64,000 nucleotides of DNA from an uncultured Oscillospiraceae bacterium (GCA_934597255.1 CAKTQV010000001.1:265550-329549), one strand, 5' to 3'. Counted from the first letter of the stretch, positions 51,255-60,082 are shown. Numbers and translations are program-made. Notes: generated from the sequence alone by a model not told the origin.

Positions 51255-51443
51255 ATGGCGGAAAAAGCAGGTGCCGGGGCCGGGTGGCTTTGCTGCCCCC
51301 GGTGCGGCGGCAAGACCAGAACGCAGATACGGCCGCGCACGGTGCTGGAGGATTTTCCGCTGTTCTGTCCGAAGTGCCGATATACCTGCGTGATCCGTTT
51401 CAGGGACGGAAAAATGGAAGAGCTCAAAATGCCAGACGCTTAG
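51255..51443 (+). CDS. Cysteine-rich KTR-type small protein
   Basis: The 62-residue protein has two CxxC knuckles (CCPRCGGKTRTQIR and FCPKCRYTCVI) around RTVLEDFPL, as in the 'cysteine-rich KTR domain' proteins common in Clostridia and often near mobile elements. Probably a small zinc-ribbon. It starts one base after the TetR stop, so it is co-translated. Confidence 0.8.
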   Translation: MAEKAGAGAGWLCCPRCGGKTRTQIRPRTVLEDFPLFCPKCRYTCVIRFRDGKMEELKMPDA

Positions 51444-51504
51444 ACGCAGTGCGCTCCGAAATGTTCGGTTTGCGCTGCGTTTTTTGCTTATAGGAGGAAT
51501 ATAC

Positions 51505-51906
51505 ATGGATCAACTCATCGGCTGCTGCGGGCTGGACTGCGAAGCCTGCGACGCCAGGATCGCAACGATCACCAACGACAACGCTTTGCGTGAGAAAACA
51601 GCCGCATTGTGGACAAAACTAAACGGCGTGCCGATCACGCCGGAGATGCTCAGCTGCACCGGCTGCCGCATGGATGGCGCAAAGACGCCCTTCTGCGACC
51701 GTCTCTGTCCCATTCATAACTGCGTCCGGGAAAAAGGACTGGCCACCTGCGCGGACTGCGCGCAGATGGATGCGTGTCAGACGCTGGGGCGAATCACGGC
51801 CAACAACCCGCCGGCAATGGAAAACCTGAAGCGGCTGCGCCGCGCAGAGCAGGACGAGGAAGCGGCGGAAACCGCCGCGGGCATGACGCTGCTTGGGATC
51901 CTGTAA
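51505..51906 (+). CDS. DUF3795-type cysteine-rich protein
   Basis: The 133-residue protein has the pattern GCCGLDCEACDARIAT, SCTGCRMDG, FCDRLCPIHNCVREKG and CADCAQMDAC, typical of DUF3795 proteins. Ten or more cysteines suggest metal or Fe-S binding; function not known. AGGAGGAA precedes the ATG at 51505. Confidence 0.82.
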   Translation: MDQLIGCCGLDCEACDARIATITNDNALREKTAALWTKLNGVPITPEMLSCTGCRMDGAKTPFCDRLCPIHNCVREKGLATCADCAQMDACQTLGRITANNPPAMENLKRLRRAEQDEEAAETAAGMTLLGIL

Positions 51907-51925
51907 TAGCTCGAAGGGACGGCAC

Positions 51926-52555
51926 ATGAAAATTCTTGTGTTTAACGGGAGCCCGAAAAAAGAGAAAAGCGATACCATGCACATTACCCGCGCCTTTCTG
52001 GACGGCATGAAAGAAGCAGGGGCGCAGGAAATACATACGGTCGATGTGATCGACAGGCATATCGAATTCTGCCGCGGCTGCTTTGTCTGCAAGTATAACG
52101 GCGGGCGCTGCGTCATCGATGACGATATGCGCGGGATCCTGGAGCAGATGCTGGCCAGCGACCTGCTGCTGTTCAGCTATCCGCTCTACTGCTACGGGAT
52201 GCCCGCAGGGCTTAAAAACCTCATTGACCGAACGCTTCCCCTCAGCTCCATGGCGATGGCGGAGGTGAACGGTCGCTATATCCATGTCGGCCGGCGGGAC
52301 TATTCGCATCTGCGGTATCTGATGATCTGCGGCTGCGGGTTCCCGAACAGCAAGCGTAACTTCGAGCCGGCGGTCCGGCAGTTTGAGCTGCTGTTCCCCA
52401 ACAATCACACGATCCTGACCGTGCCGGAAAGCCCCATGTTCAGCGCGCCGGAGGCCGCTGTTGTGACGGTGCCGCGGCTGGCGCTGGTGAAGCGGGCCGG
52501 ACGGCAGTATGCTCAAACCGGCGAGAACGGCGCGGCGCTGCGTGACGACCTGTAA
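51926..52555 (+). CDS. NADPH-dependent FMN reductase / flavodoxin-like protein
   Basis: The 209-residue flavodoxin-fold protein has the FMN phosphate loop FNGSPKKEKSDTMHI. It also has FCRGCFVCKYNGG, the CxGC-type segment seen in the Clostridia flavoproteins that carry Fe-S-like or redox Cys, and FSYPLYCYGMPAGLKNLIDR. It starts 19 bases after the DUF3795 gene. Likely a quinone, nitro or flavin reductase. Confidence 0.88.
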   Translation: MKILVFNGSPKKEKSDTMHITRAFLDGMKEAGAQEIHTVDVIDRHIEFCRGCFVCKYNGGRCVIDDDMRGILEQMLASDLLLFSYPLYCYGMPAGLKNLIDRTLPLSSMAMAEVNGRYIHVGRRDYSHLRYLMICGCGFPNSKRNFEPAVRQFELLFPNNHTILTVPESPMFSAPEAAVVTVPRLALVKRAGRQYAQTGENGAALRDDL

Positions 52556-52820
52556 CGGGACCGAACGGCTGACCTTCCGCGCGCCCGAGGGGGAGGAGCG
52601 GGAGCTGCATATCGCCGTGTCCCGGCGCTCAGGAAGCCTGTCCGTTTCCGTTTGGCAGACGGAGAGCCGGGAATATGTCTATCGCGGGACGGACCTTCCC
52701 ACGTCCGACTTTTATGTTTTGCTCCCGGAGCCGGGGGAATACTGCGTCGAGATATGCGCGGACGGCTTTCAGGGAAGCTATGCTGTTTCCGACCGCGCGG
52801 GAACGCCCGAAGGAGAGTGA
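52542..52820 (+). CDS. Small hypothetical protein, beta-rich
   Basis: About 92 residues if the GTG at 52542 is used. That GTG overlaps the reductase stop by 14 bases; the frame is open from 52509, so the start is uncertain. The sequence alternates polar and hydrophobic residues (ELHIAVSRRSGSLSVSVWQT, DFYVLLPEPGEYCVEICAD), which suggests a small beta-sandwich. The next gene starts two bases after its stop, so it lies within the operon. No family recognised. Confidence 0.55.
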   Translation: MTTCNGTERLTFRAPEGEERELHIAVSRRSGSLSVSVWQTESREYVYRGTDLPTSDFYVLLPEPGEYCVEICADGFQGSYAVSDRAGTPEGE

Positions 52821-52822
52821 TT

Positions 52823-53299
52823 ATGAAAAAGTGTCTTATCCGAATGAATCTGCTTGCTCTGGCGGCGGCTGTGACGTTTGGCCTGTCCGCCTGCGCCAGC
52901 CGGGAGGAGCCGACCGCGGCCGCGCCGGACACACCGGCGGCCGAAGCCCAGACGCCGGAGCGGACGGCTTCTTATTCCATGCTTCTCGGCGGCGGGGAAA
53001 CGACCGTTTACCCGGAGACCGGCGGCGAGGAGATCACGCTCTGGGACAGCGCCTCCGGCGGGCAGATCGTTGCGGCCGCCCGCTACGCCCGGCCGATGCC
53101 CGGCGCGGTGGATGCGCTGCGGGAACTGGATTTTACCGACCTTGACGGCGACGGGAACAGCGAGCTGAGCGCGGGCTTTTCGTTCCCGGATGGAACGTCC
53201 GCCAGCCTGCTCTGGTTTTACACGGACGGCGGCTTCGTCTATAGCGAGGAGTTTTCCGTGCAGCCCGGCGAGACGCCGCCCGCCGGGGCGGAGCCCTGA
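52823..53299 (+). CDS. Lipoprotein of unknown function
   Basis: The 158-residue product has signal peptide LLALAAAVTFGLSAC with lipobox Cys at about residue 24, an Ala/Pro/Glu linker, and a C-terminal domain with FTDLDGDGNSELS, a calcium-type DxDxDG loop as in VCBS/FG-GAP-like modules. AGGAGAGTG precedes the ATG at 52823. Last gene of the TetR-led cluster; hairpin at 53337 follows. Confidence 0.75.
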   Translation: MKKCLIRMNLLALAAAVTFGLSACASREEPTAAAPDTPAAEAQTPERTASYSMLLGGGETTVYPETGGEEITLWDSASGGQIVAAARYARPMPGAVDALRELDFTDLDGDGNSELSAGFSFPDGTSASLLWFYTDGGFVYSEEFSVQPGETPPAGAEP

Positions 53300-53336
53300 T
53301 GCGCGGGCGCGCCGCGGCTTGACCGAACGCCGAACA

Positions 53337-53380
53337 CGGCAGGACGTCCCCGGCTCGGATGAGCCGGGGACGTCCTGCCG
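53337..53380 (+). terminator. Twenty-base-pair stem hairpin
   Basis: The arm starting CGGCAGGACGTCCCC pairs with its complement around a GGAT loop. There is no T run after it. Confidence 0.75.
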
Positions 53381-53713
53381 CATCGCTGTCCTTTGACCTC
53401 CGGAGGCGCTGCATCCTCCCGGCTGCCTGCATGGGGAATAAACAGCTGCGTATGCTTCAGACCCGCGGATCACACCCATATAATGTACCCCTGCGGAATA
53501 GGGGCGGGCAGAAAAAGAGGCGGCGGGGAGGGACGGCGGAGCGGCTCCGTGTTTCTCCAGGAATTTCCGACTTTAAATGACAAAAGGGCAAAGCGCCTTT
53601 TTTAGTTTGTTAAACTTTGTACAAATAGTACAAAATCAACAAAAACAAAAGATTACAAAAATAAAAAATGAGCGAATTAGCCAGCAAAATGTGAATTTTC
53701 TTTTAAAATTTGA
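53381..53713. other. Intergenic region, GC-rich then AT-rich
   Basis: No gene seen. A weak hairpin with six T (AAAGGGC ... GCGCCTTTTTT, 53582-53603) may terminate transcription. The last 100 bases are markedly AT-rich and lead into the nhaC-type promoter. Confidence 0.45.
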
Positions 53714-53743
53714 TTGACGGAGGCGCCGGGGAGGGGTTATAAT
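53714..53743 (+). promoter_or_regulatory. Promoter of the NhaC-type gene
   Basis: TTGACG (53714-53719), 18-base spacer, TATAAT (53738-53743), giving a leader of about 100 bases. Confidence 0.75.
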
Positions 53744-53847
53744 CACCATATCCAAAAGCATAAGCATGGTTTAGCGAACATGGTCCCGTCATTCCCGTTA
53801 AAAAGACCTTAAAATAGCAAAAATTTATTAGGAGGAAATGAGAAACC

Positions 53848-55758
53848 ATGAAAACGAAGAAACAAACCATAGGCTACTTTATCGCGATCGCGGTATTCGT
53901 AGTGCTGCTGGCCGTCCTTGGCTTCATGTACAAGGGCGAGGAAGCGCCGGTATTCATCGGCGGCGGCGTCCTCACGGCCGATGAAAACGGCAACTACATC
54001 GACGGCGACGACAACGTCTATGTCAAGGATGGCGAAGCCTATGTCAGCGAAGACTCGGGCACGTTCTTCACTTTCAATGAAGACGGCGTCATCGTCATGG
54101 GCGACGGCACCGAGTACGCGCTCGGCGAGGACGGCGTGACCTACCAGGAGCAGGTCTACACCGAGACTCCGTTTGCGGGCACGTTCTGGTCCCTGCTTCC
54201 GCCGATCATCGCCATCGTCCTGGCTCTGATCAGCAAGGAAGTTTACTCCTCTCTGTTCCTCGGCTGCCTGTCCGGCGCTCTGCTGTACACGCAGTTCCGC
54301 CCCTGGGATACGCTGGTCGCGATCGTCGGCGGCGACTACGGCATCGCCTCCGGCTGGGTCCTTAACGACGCCGGCAACCTCGGCATCCTGGTCTTCCTGG
54401 TCGTGCTTGGCATCATGGTCGATCTGATGAACAAGGGCGGCGGCTCCGAGGCCTTCGGCCGCTGGGCGCACAAGGCGGTCAAGACCCGCTGCGCGGCGCA
54501 GCTGATGACCATGCTGCTCGGCGTGCTGATCTTCATCGACGACTATTTCAACTGCCTGACCGTCGGCGCCGTTATGCGTCCCGTGACGGAGAGCCACAAG
54601 ATCTCCCGCGCAAAGCTGGCCTACCTCATCGACGCGACGGCCGCGCCCGTCTGCATGATCGCTCCCGTTTCCTCCTGGGCGGCCGCCGTTTCCGGCTACG
54701 TTTCCACGGAAAGCATCAACGGCATCGAGCTTTTCGTCAAGCAGATCCCCTGGAACTACTACTGCCTGCTGACGCTGGCGATGATCATCGTCATCTCCAT
54801 CATCAACCTCGACTACGGCCCCATGCTCGAGCATGAGTACAACGCGCAGGTCAAGGACGACCTGTTCACCACCGAGGAGCGTCCCTTCGAGGGCGCGGAC
54901 GACTACGAAAAGCCCGCCAAGGGCAAGTCCTCCATCCTCGACCTTCTCCTGCCGGTCGTCGTTCTCATCATCGCCTGCATCGTCGCGCTGGTCTGGTCCG
55001 GCGGCTATTTCGACGGCGTGTCCTTCGTCGATGCGTTCTCCGACGCCTCGGCCGGCCCGGCTCTGGCTCTCGGCGGCCTGATCGGCCTGCTGTTCACGCT
55101 GGTCTACTTCTGGCTGCGCGGCGCGTTCAACCTGGAAAAGTCCATGGAATCTGTTCCCAACGGCTTCATCCAGATGATCGCCCCCATCCTGATCCTCACC
55201 TTCGCGTGGACCCTCTGCTCCTTCACCCGCCGCGCCATGTTCAGCGCCGACTTCGTCACCAATGCGCTGGCCGGCGTCGGCAGCCTGAAGCTGTTCCTGC
55301 CCGCCGTCATCTTCATCATCGGCGCGGCCATCGGCTTCGCGACCGGCACCTCTTGGGGCACCATCGGCATCATGGCCCCCATCGTCGTGTCCGTGTTCGA
55401 CTACAGCGTTGAGCCCACGCTCTGCACCATCGGTCTGGCGGCGGCCTGCTCCGGCGGCGTCATGGGCGACCACTGCTCCCCCATCTCCGACACGACCATC
55501 ATGGCCTCGGCGGGCGCGCACTGCTTCCACCTCAACCATGTGTTCACGCAGCTGCCCTACGCGCTCACGGTCGCGGCGGTCGCGTTCGTGTCCTTTATCC
55601 TCGCCGGCCTGATCCAGAACGTGTGGATCTGCCTCATCATCGCCCTGGCGCTGATGGTCGGCACGCTGTTCGTTATCAAGGCGGTCATCGCCAAGAAGCG
55701 CGCCGGCATCTTCAAGGAAATGGCGGAGGCCAACAAGGCTCTCTACGAAGCCAAGTAA
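53848..55758 (+). CDS. NhaC-family Na+/H+ antiporter with acidic insert
   Basis: The 636-residue membrane protein has about 12 helices in the C-terminal 520 residues and NhaC marks (VYSSLFLGCLSGALLY, FIDDYFNCLTVGAVMRPVTE, TGTSWGTIGIMAPIVVSVFD, CSPISDTTIMASAGAHC). Many relatives exchange Na+ for H+ or amino acids/lactate. Between helix 1 and helix 2 there is an unusual polar stretch of about 75 residues rich in Asp/Glu/Gly (YIDGDDNVYVKDGEAYVSED) that should lie outside the membrane. AGGAGGAAATG precedes the ATG. Single-gene unit with its own promoter and terminator. Confidence 0.92.
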   Translation: MKTKKQTIGYFIAIAVFVVLLAVLGFMYKGEEAPVFIGGGVLTADENGNYIDGDDNVYVKDGEAYVSEDSGTFFTFNEDGVIVMGDGTEYALGEDGVTYQEQVYTETPFAGTFWSLLPPIIAIVLALISKEVYSSLFLGCLSGALLYTQFRPWDTLVAIVGGDYGIASGWVLNDAGNLGILVFLVVLGIMVDLMNKGGGSEAFGRWAHKAVKTRCAAQLMTMLLGVLIFIDDYFNCLTVGAVMRPVTESHKISRAKLAYLIDATAAPVCMIAPVSSWAAAVSGYVSTESINGIELFVKQIPWNYYCLLTLAMIIVISIINLDYGPMLEHEYNAQVKDDLFTTEERPFEGADDYEKPAKGKSSILDLLLPVVVLIIACIVALVWSGGYFDGVSFVDAFSDASAGPALALGGLIGLLFTLVYFWLRGAFNLEKSMESVPNGFIQMIAPILILTFAWTLCSFTRRAMFSADFVTNALAGVGSLKLFLPAVIFIIGAAIGFATGTSWGTIGIMAPIVVSVFDYSVEPTLCTIGLAAACSGGVMGDHCSPISDTTIMASAGAHCFHLNHVFTQLPYALTVAAVAFVSFILAGLIQNVWICLIIALALMVGTLFVIKAVIAKKRAGIFKEMAEANKALYEAK

Positions 55759-55775
55759 TTCGAAGATACAAAACA

Positions 55776-55811
55776 GAAAAAAGTACGGCGCCTCGTGCGC
55801 CGTACTTTTTT
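55776..55811. terminator. Bidirectional terminator after the NhaC gene
   Basis: AAAAAAGTACGGCGC pairs exactly with GCGCCGTACTTTTTT around CTCGT. It also serves the leftward cupin gene. Confidence 0.93.
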
Positions 55812-55847
55812 CATGCCTTTCGCCGTCCGGAGCGGCGGAAGGGTGCG

Positions 55848-56180
55848 TCAGAAAACGACCGTCAGAAGCATCTTGAAGCGCTCCGCGCCGTAAACGGCGT
55901 GCGGTACGCCGACGGGCATGACGATCGTCTCGCCCTCGTGCAGAAGGTGCTCGACGCCGCCGACAGTGAAGCGGCCCGTGCCCTCCAGAACGGTCACCAT
56001 CGCGTCGCCGCCGGCGGCGTGGGTGCTGATCTCCTCGTCCTTTTCAAAGGCGAAAAGCGTCAGACGGACGTGGTCGTTCTGCGCGAGCGTTTTGGAAACG
56101 ATCTGGCCGTCCTGATAAACGACCTCGTCGCGCAGGCGAAGGACCTCGGATTTGCGGATGTTTTTCATGGGACTGTTCAT
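55848..56180 (-). CDS. Single-domain cupin protein
   Basis: The 110-residue beta-barrel has cupin motif 1 around EISTHAAGGDAMVTVLEGTG (one His; the second His position is Gly/Asp) and motif 2 GETIVMPVGVPHAVYG. The partial motif 1 suggests altered metal binding. AAAGGAGAAAGC precedes the ATG at 56180. Role unknown; small cupins of this type often bind metals or act as stress proteins. Confidence 0.85.
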   Translation of the reverse strand: MNSPMKNIRKSEVLRLRDEVVYQDGQIVSKTLAQNDHVRLTLFAFEKDEEISTHAAGGDAMVTVLEGTGRFTVGGVEHLLHEGETIVMPVGVPHAVYGAERFKMLLTVVF

Positions 56181-56221
56181 AGCTTTCTCCTTTGACTTGA
56201 TATGCGGCGATTTGATATGCG

Positions 56222-56249
56222 GCGCCGCCTGCCGTTCGGCAGGCGGCGC
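56222..56249. terminator. Hairpin between membrane-protein and cupin genes
   Basis: GCGCCGCCTGCC pairs exactly with GGCAGGCGGCGC around GTTC. Just left of it TTGATATGCGGCG occurs twice as a direct repeat. Confidence 0.7.
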
Positions 56250-56273
56250 TTGTGGTATGCTTTTTTGGCGGGC

Positions 56274-57212
56274 TCACGGCAGACGGACCGGGCCGCGGCC
56301 GCTCGTTTCCGAGAAGATCTGGCGCAGCATCCCGACGATGCCGAGCAGCGCGAAGACGATCCCGAGCAGCACGTCGCGCATGACGGCGCTTGTGAACTCG
56401 CTGCTGCGGGCGGCGAAGCGGATCAGACTCAGCACCTGGCCGAGACTGTAGTTCATGGCCTGAACGTCGGGGTCGGTCAGGAAAAGGATGACGATGGAGG
56501 CGTATTCCGCAAAGATCACGGCGGCAAGCGTGACGATCAGGATGACAAAGCCCTTGATCTTTGTCTGCCGGCCCTTGAAAAGATCGTAGCCGAATTTGGC
56601 GGCCAGGCCGATGAGGAAGCCGAGCCAGCCGACGAACCAGCCGAAGTAATATGCCAGTGCCCAGGGAATGGCGCCGACGAGCGCACCGAGCACCGCGCCG
56701 AGTATGCCGCCCGCCACGCTGCCGCCGCTGCGGGCGGCCTCCGCCTGCTCCTGCGCGGAGCGCTCCAGCCCCGCGGCGCAGCCGCTGTGCACGCGGCATA
56801 CGGCCTCCCCGATGAGAAGCGTCTGTGCGCCGGCATCCAGCTCGCCGCCGCACAGCGCGCAGCAGCCGTCGCCCCGGACGCCGAGCGCATGGAGCTGGCC
56901 GGCGATGAACGTCATGCTTTCACGAAGCGTCTGCATGAGCCGGGGGGAATCAACGAAGCTGACGAGAAGAAAATGGTCCGAGGCCTGAACCTCGCGGATG
57001 CGGTGCTCCTTCTGGGTCTGCTTGTCGCACAGAAGCGCGAGCGCGGAGCCCCTCTGCGCGTCGGAATCAAAGTGCAGGGAGAAGCCGACGGATTTCCAGC
57101 CGTTTCCCTCCCGGAGCGTGACGGTGTAGCCGCCGAAGCTGCCGTAGCCCACGCCGTTGGAGACCTTCAGGCCGAGCTCCATGGCAAAGCTTTTGTATTT
57201 TATGCCGATCAT
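56274..57212 (-). CDS. Multi-pass membrane protein with zinc-ribbon-like Cys pair
   Basis: The 312-residue product has an N-terminal soluble part of about 120 residues, then GCCALCGGELDAGAQTLL and a later VCRVHSGC (possible zinc knuckle around residues 115-145). About five membrane helices follow, beginning GGILGAVLGALVGAIPWALA. I recognise no named family. Separate from neighbours in spacing, probably monocistronic. Confidence 0.72.
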   Translation of the reverse strand: MIGIKYKSFAMELGLKVSNGVGYGSFGGYTVTLREGNGWKSVGFSLHFDSDAQRGSALALLCDKQTQKEHRIREVQASDHFLLVSFVDSPRLMQTLRESMTFIAGQLHALGVRGDGCCALCGGELDAGAQTLLIGEAVCRVHSGCAAGLERSAQEQAEAARSGGSVAGGILGAVLGALVGAIPWALAYYFGWFVGWLGFLIGLAAKFGYDLFKGRQTKIKGFVILIVTLAAVIFAEYASIVILFLTDPDVQAMNYSLGQVLSLIRFAARSSEFTSAVMRDVLLGIVFALLGIVGMLRQIFSETSGRGPVRLP

Positions 57213-57307
57213 ATACGCGCCGCCTTTCGATGAATTTCCATTTTATTATACATGAAATGCCAGCCTTTTCAAGAGCGGAAAAAGACGCCCGTCCGGGCGT
57301 CTGGCGT

Positions 57308-57997
57308 TCAGTTTTTTCCGGCCGCGCGGGCGCGGCGGGGGATCGCGGCGCGGTAGCCGAGACCGCGGACGGTCTGAAGCCGGATGTCGTCCACGCCGCG
57401 CAGCTTCTGGCGCAGGAGCTTTATGTGCGTGTCCACGGTGCGGGGGCTGGAGTCGCTGTCAAAGCCCCACAGCTCATCCATAAGCTGCGGACGGGTGAAC
57501 ACGCGGCCGGGGTAGCTCAGCAGCTTTTCCAGCAGCAGAAATTCCATGTGCCGCAGCTCGATGGAGCCGTCCGGCGTTTCCAGCGTGAGCGTATGGGCGT
57601 GGAGCGTGCAGCTTCCGAAGCGCAGGACCGCGTCGTCCACGATGCGGCAGCGCCACAGCAGCGTCCGGACGCGCATCTGCAGCTCCTCGGCGTCCAGCGG
57701 AGGCGTCATGTAGCCGTCGGCGCCGGAGCGGAACACGCGGCGCTTTTCCTGCATGCCGCCCTTGTCCAGAATGGCGATCACGGGCGTGGTGTCGCCGGCG
57801 TCGCGCAGCTCGCGCGTCAGCTCGCAGCCGCCGCAGAGAATGTCGGCGACGATAAGCTGCACGGCGCTGTGAGCCAGCGCGGCCAGCGCCTCCTCCGGCC
57901 CGGCGGCCGGGATCACGTCGTAGTCGAGCGCGCGCAGGGCTTCGGCGGCGGTACGGCGGCGCTGCGCGTCGTCTTCGATGAGCAGAATGTGTATCAT
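57308..57997 (-). CDS. OmpR/PhoB-type response regulator, orphan
   Basis: The 229-residue regulator has an N-terminal receiver domain (IEDDAQRRR acidic pair; phosphoacceptor Asp in LIVADIL at about residue 51; Lys replaced/near in ILDKGGM) and a C-terminal winged helix (LTLETPDGSIELRHMEFLLL, TVDTHIKLLRQKL, TVRGLGYRA). No histidine kinase gene is adjacent. GGGGGAGGTG precedes the ATG. Its own upstream region has a 7-4-7 direct repeat, the layout bound by this family. Confidence 0.9.
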   Translation of the reverse strand: MIHILLIEDDAQRRRTAAEALRALDYDVIPAAGPEEALAALAHSAVQLIVADILCGGCELTRELRDAGDTTPVIAILDKGGMQEKRRVFRSGADGYMTPPLDAEELQMRVRTLLWRCRIVDDAVLRFGSCTLHAHTLTLETPDGSIELRHMEFLLLEKLLSYPGRVFTRPQLMDELWGFDSDSSPRTVDTHIKLLRQKLRGVDDIRLQTVRGLGYRAAIPRRARAAGKN

Positions 57998-58014
57998 GCC
58001 GCACCTCCCCCGGG

Positions 58015-58032
58015 CTTAAGAAAATCTTAAAG
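58015..58032 (-). promoter_or_regulatory. Direct repeat upstream of the response regulator
   Basis: CTTTAAG (58026-58032) and TCTTAAG (58015-58021), read on the minus strand, are 11 bases apart, as in OmpR/PhoB boxes. They lie just before the ribosome-binding site, so binding would block transcription or initiation (inference). Confidence 0.45.
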
Positions 58033-58117
58033 TCAATTTTAATCCAGCCCCTTTTCCTTGTCAAGCGAAAGCGGGAGACGGCGCGCGGCCGTCTCCCGAC
58101 TGGATAGCATGAATTCT

Positions 58118-60082
58118 TTAGATAATGTCCATGGCGGCGAACATGCCGTCGCGCGTGGCCTGAAGGATGCGCTGGGGCTTTTTGCAGTCGCCGATGAAGC
58201 TGGTGCGCGGGCATACGGACATAAGCTCCGCCAGCTCGTCCGCGGGGGCCTTGAAGCCGAGCGCGTAATATATGTCGTCGGCGGGGAAGAAAAGCTCGCG
58301 GCCGTCCCTGTCCACGGCGCGGACGCCCGTGGGCGTGACCTCCGTGACACGGGTGGAGCAGTGGATGTGCACCGACTCCGGCAGGAAGATGCGGATGGCC
58401 TCCTTGTGGCTCCACAGCGCGTCGCGGCAGTAATCGTCGAGCATTTCGAGGACCTCGACCTCGTGACCGGTGTCGCCCAGATGCATGGCGACCTCCACGC
58501 CGACCTGCCCGCCGCCGATCATGACGAGCTTTTTCCCGGGCGCGTGCGTGTAGCAGTCAAGCGCATATTTCGCGTGCTCGCGCAGGCCGGGGATGGCCGG
58601 CGCGACGGGCCGGGCGCCGATAGCGAGGATGACGGCGTCGGGACCGAACTGCTCGATCGTCTCCTTCGTTGCGGTCACGCCGAGCTGCACGTCCACGCCG
58701 GCGCGGTAGACGCGGTTGGCGAGATGGTCGCGGAACTTGCGCATATCGTCCTTGTGGCAGTCGTAGTCCGTGTACCAGAGCGTGCCGCCGAGCTTGTCGC
58801 CCTTATCCATGAGCGTGACGCGGTGGCCGCGCTGCGCGGCGGTCATGGCCGCGTACATGCCGCCGGGGCCGCCGCCGATGACGAGCACCTTCTGGCCGGG
58901 CGTGCGGACCCTCGGGGCCCATTCCAGCCGGAGCTGGCGCATGGAGGTGGGGTTGACGGTGCATTCAAAGGGCACGACCTGCACGCGCTTGGTCGGGTCG
59001 GAGGCCAGGGGATTGAAGCACGAGCAGCGCAGGCAGGGCATGATCTCGTCCTCGCGGCCGGCGGCGGTCTTGTTGACGAAATCGGGGTCGGCCAGCATCT
59101 CGCGGCCCATCGCCACGAAGTCGCATTTGCCGGAGGCGATGGCGTCCTCGATCTGCTGGGGGTCGTTGAAGCCGCCGACGGCCGTGACGGGGATGTGGAC
59201 GGCCTTCTTGATGGCCTCGGCCAGATCCAGATTGCAGCCGTGGGGATGGTAGATGGAGGAGAAGGCCTTGGACTGGACATGGTTGTGGTACATGCCGCTC
59301 GTGACGTGGAGGATGTCCACCTTGTCCTGGATGAGCCGGCAGAACTCGATGCACTCGTTCAGCTCCAGCCCGCCGGGCACGCGCTCGGAGCCGGAAACGC
59401 GGTATTCGATGAGCAGGTCGTCGCCGCAGCGCTCGCGGATGCGGTCGATCACCATGAGCGGGAAGCGCGCGCGGTTTTCTATCGAACCGCCGTATTTATC
59501 CGTGCGCTTGTTGGTCAGCGGGGAGACGAACTGGCCGAGCAGCCAGCCGTGGCCGCCGTGGAGCATGACCATCTGGAAGCCGGCGAGCTTCGCGCCCTCG
59601 CAGGCGTGGGCGAAATGGTCGGCGACCTCGTTCATGTCCTGCTCGGTCATCTCCTCGACCTGCACGCCGTCGTCGCGCACAAAGACGGACGGCCCGAAGG
59701 GATTTTTGTGATCGCGGATCGTGGCGGGGTGATTGACGCAGCCGGTGTGGTTGAACTGGGCGCTGGCTACGGCACCGTGGCGCGTGATGGATTCGGCCAG
59801 CACGAACAGCGCCTCCTGATGGTAGACGGACTTGTCGGGGGAATAGAAGTCGATGCTGTGGTCGTGGCGCGCGGCGCGGTCGTCGTCCACGAACGACTCC
59901 GTGATCGTCACGGCGCCCACGCCGCCGCGGGCGCGGACCTCATACCCGTTGATGCATTCGGGCGTGGGCGTGCCGCCGGGGAACACGGTGCGGTCGGTGG
60001 TGGCGGGGGAGGCCATCACGCGGTTTTTGAACGTGACGCCCTTGATGGTCAGCGGCGCAAACATGTGCGGATACTTCATCAT
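58118..60082 (-). CDS. Old-yellow-enzyme / FAD / Fe-S oxidoreductase (FadH/BaiCD/BaiH-like)
   Basis: The 654-residue enzyme has an N-terminal FMN TIM barrel (MFAPLTIKGVTFKNRVMASP; substrate His pair in QMVMLHGGHGWLLGQFVSP). A 4Fe-4S site follows (CLRCSCFN ... ECTVNP), then an FAD/NAD(P)H module (VLVIGGGPGGMYAAMTAAQ, LVMIGGGQVGVEVAMHLGD). This is the layout of 2,4-dienoyl-CoA reductase and of the gut bile-acid enzymes BaiCD/BaiH, which reduce alpha,beta-unsaturated acyl or steroid substrates anaerobically. Substrate not assigned. The ATG at 60082 has AAAGGAG at 11 bases. A divergent HxlR regulator gene starts 166 bases away. Confidence 0.9.
   Translation of the reverse strand: MMKYPHMFAPLTIKGVTFKNRVMASPATTDRTVFPGGTPTPECINGYEVRARGGVGAVTITESFVDDDRAARHDHSIDFYSPDKSVYHQEALFVLAESITRHGAVASAQFNHTGCVNHPATIRDHKNPFGPSVFVRDDGVQVEEMTEQDMNEVADHFAHACEGAKLAGFQMVMLHGGHGWLLGQFVSPLTNKRTDKYGGSIENRARFPLMVIDRIRERCGDDLLIEYRVSGSERVPGGLELNECIEFCRLIQDKVDILHVTSGMYHNHVQSKAFSSIYHPHGCNLDLAEAIKKAVHIPVTAVGGFNDPQQIEDAIASGKCDFVAMGREMLADPDFVNKTAAGREDEIMPCLRCSCFNPLASDPTKRVQVVPFECTVNPTSMRQLRLEWAPRVRTPGQKVLVIGGGPGGMYAAMTAAQRGHRVTLMDKGDKLGGTLWYTDYDCHKDDMRKFRDHLANRVYRAGVDVQLGVTATKETIEQFGPDAVILAIGARPVAPAIPGLREHAKYALDCYTHAPGKKLVMIGGGQVGVEVAMHLGDTGHEVEVLEMLDDYCRDALWSHKEAIRIFLPESVHIHCSTRVTEVTPTGVRAVDRDGRELFFPADDIYYALGFKAPADELAELMSVCPRTSFIGDCKKPQRILQATRDGMFAAMDII

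Noticed and set aside
53359..53605. Short forward frames between the lipoprotein gene and the NhaC gene
   Set aside because: Arg/Gly-rich, overlapping each other in different frames, no ribosome-binding site, and partly inside the terminator hairpin.
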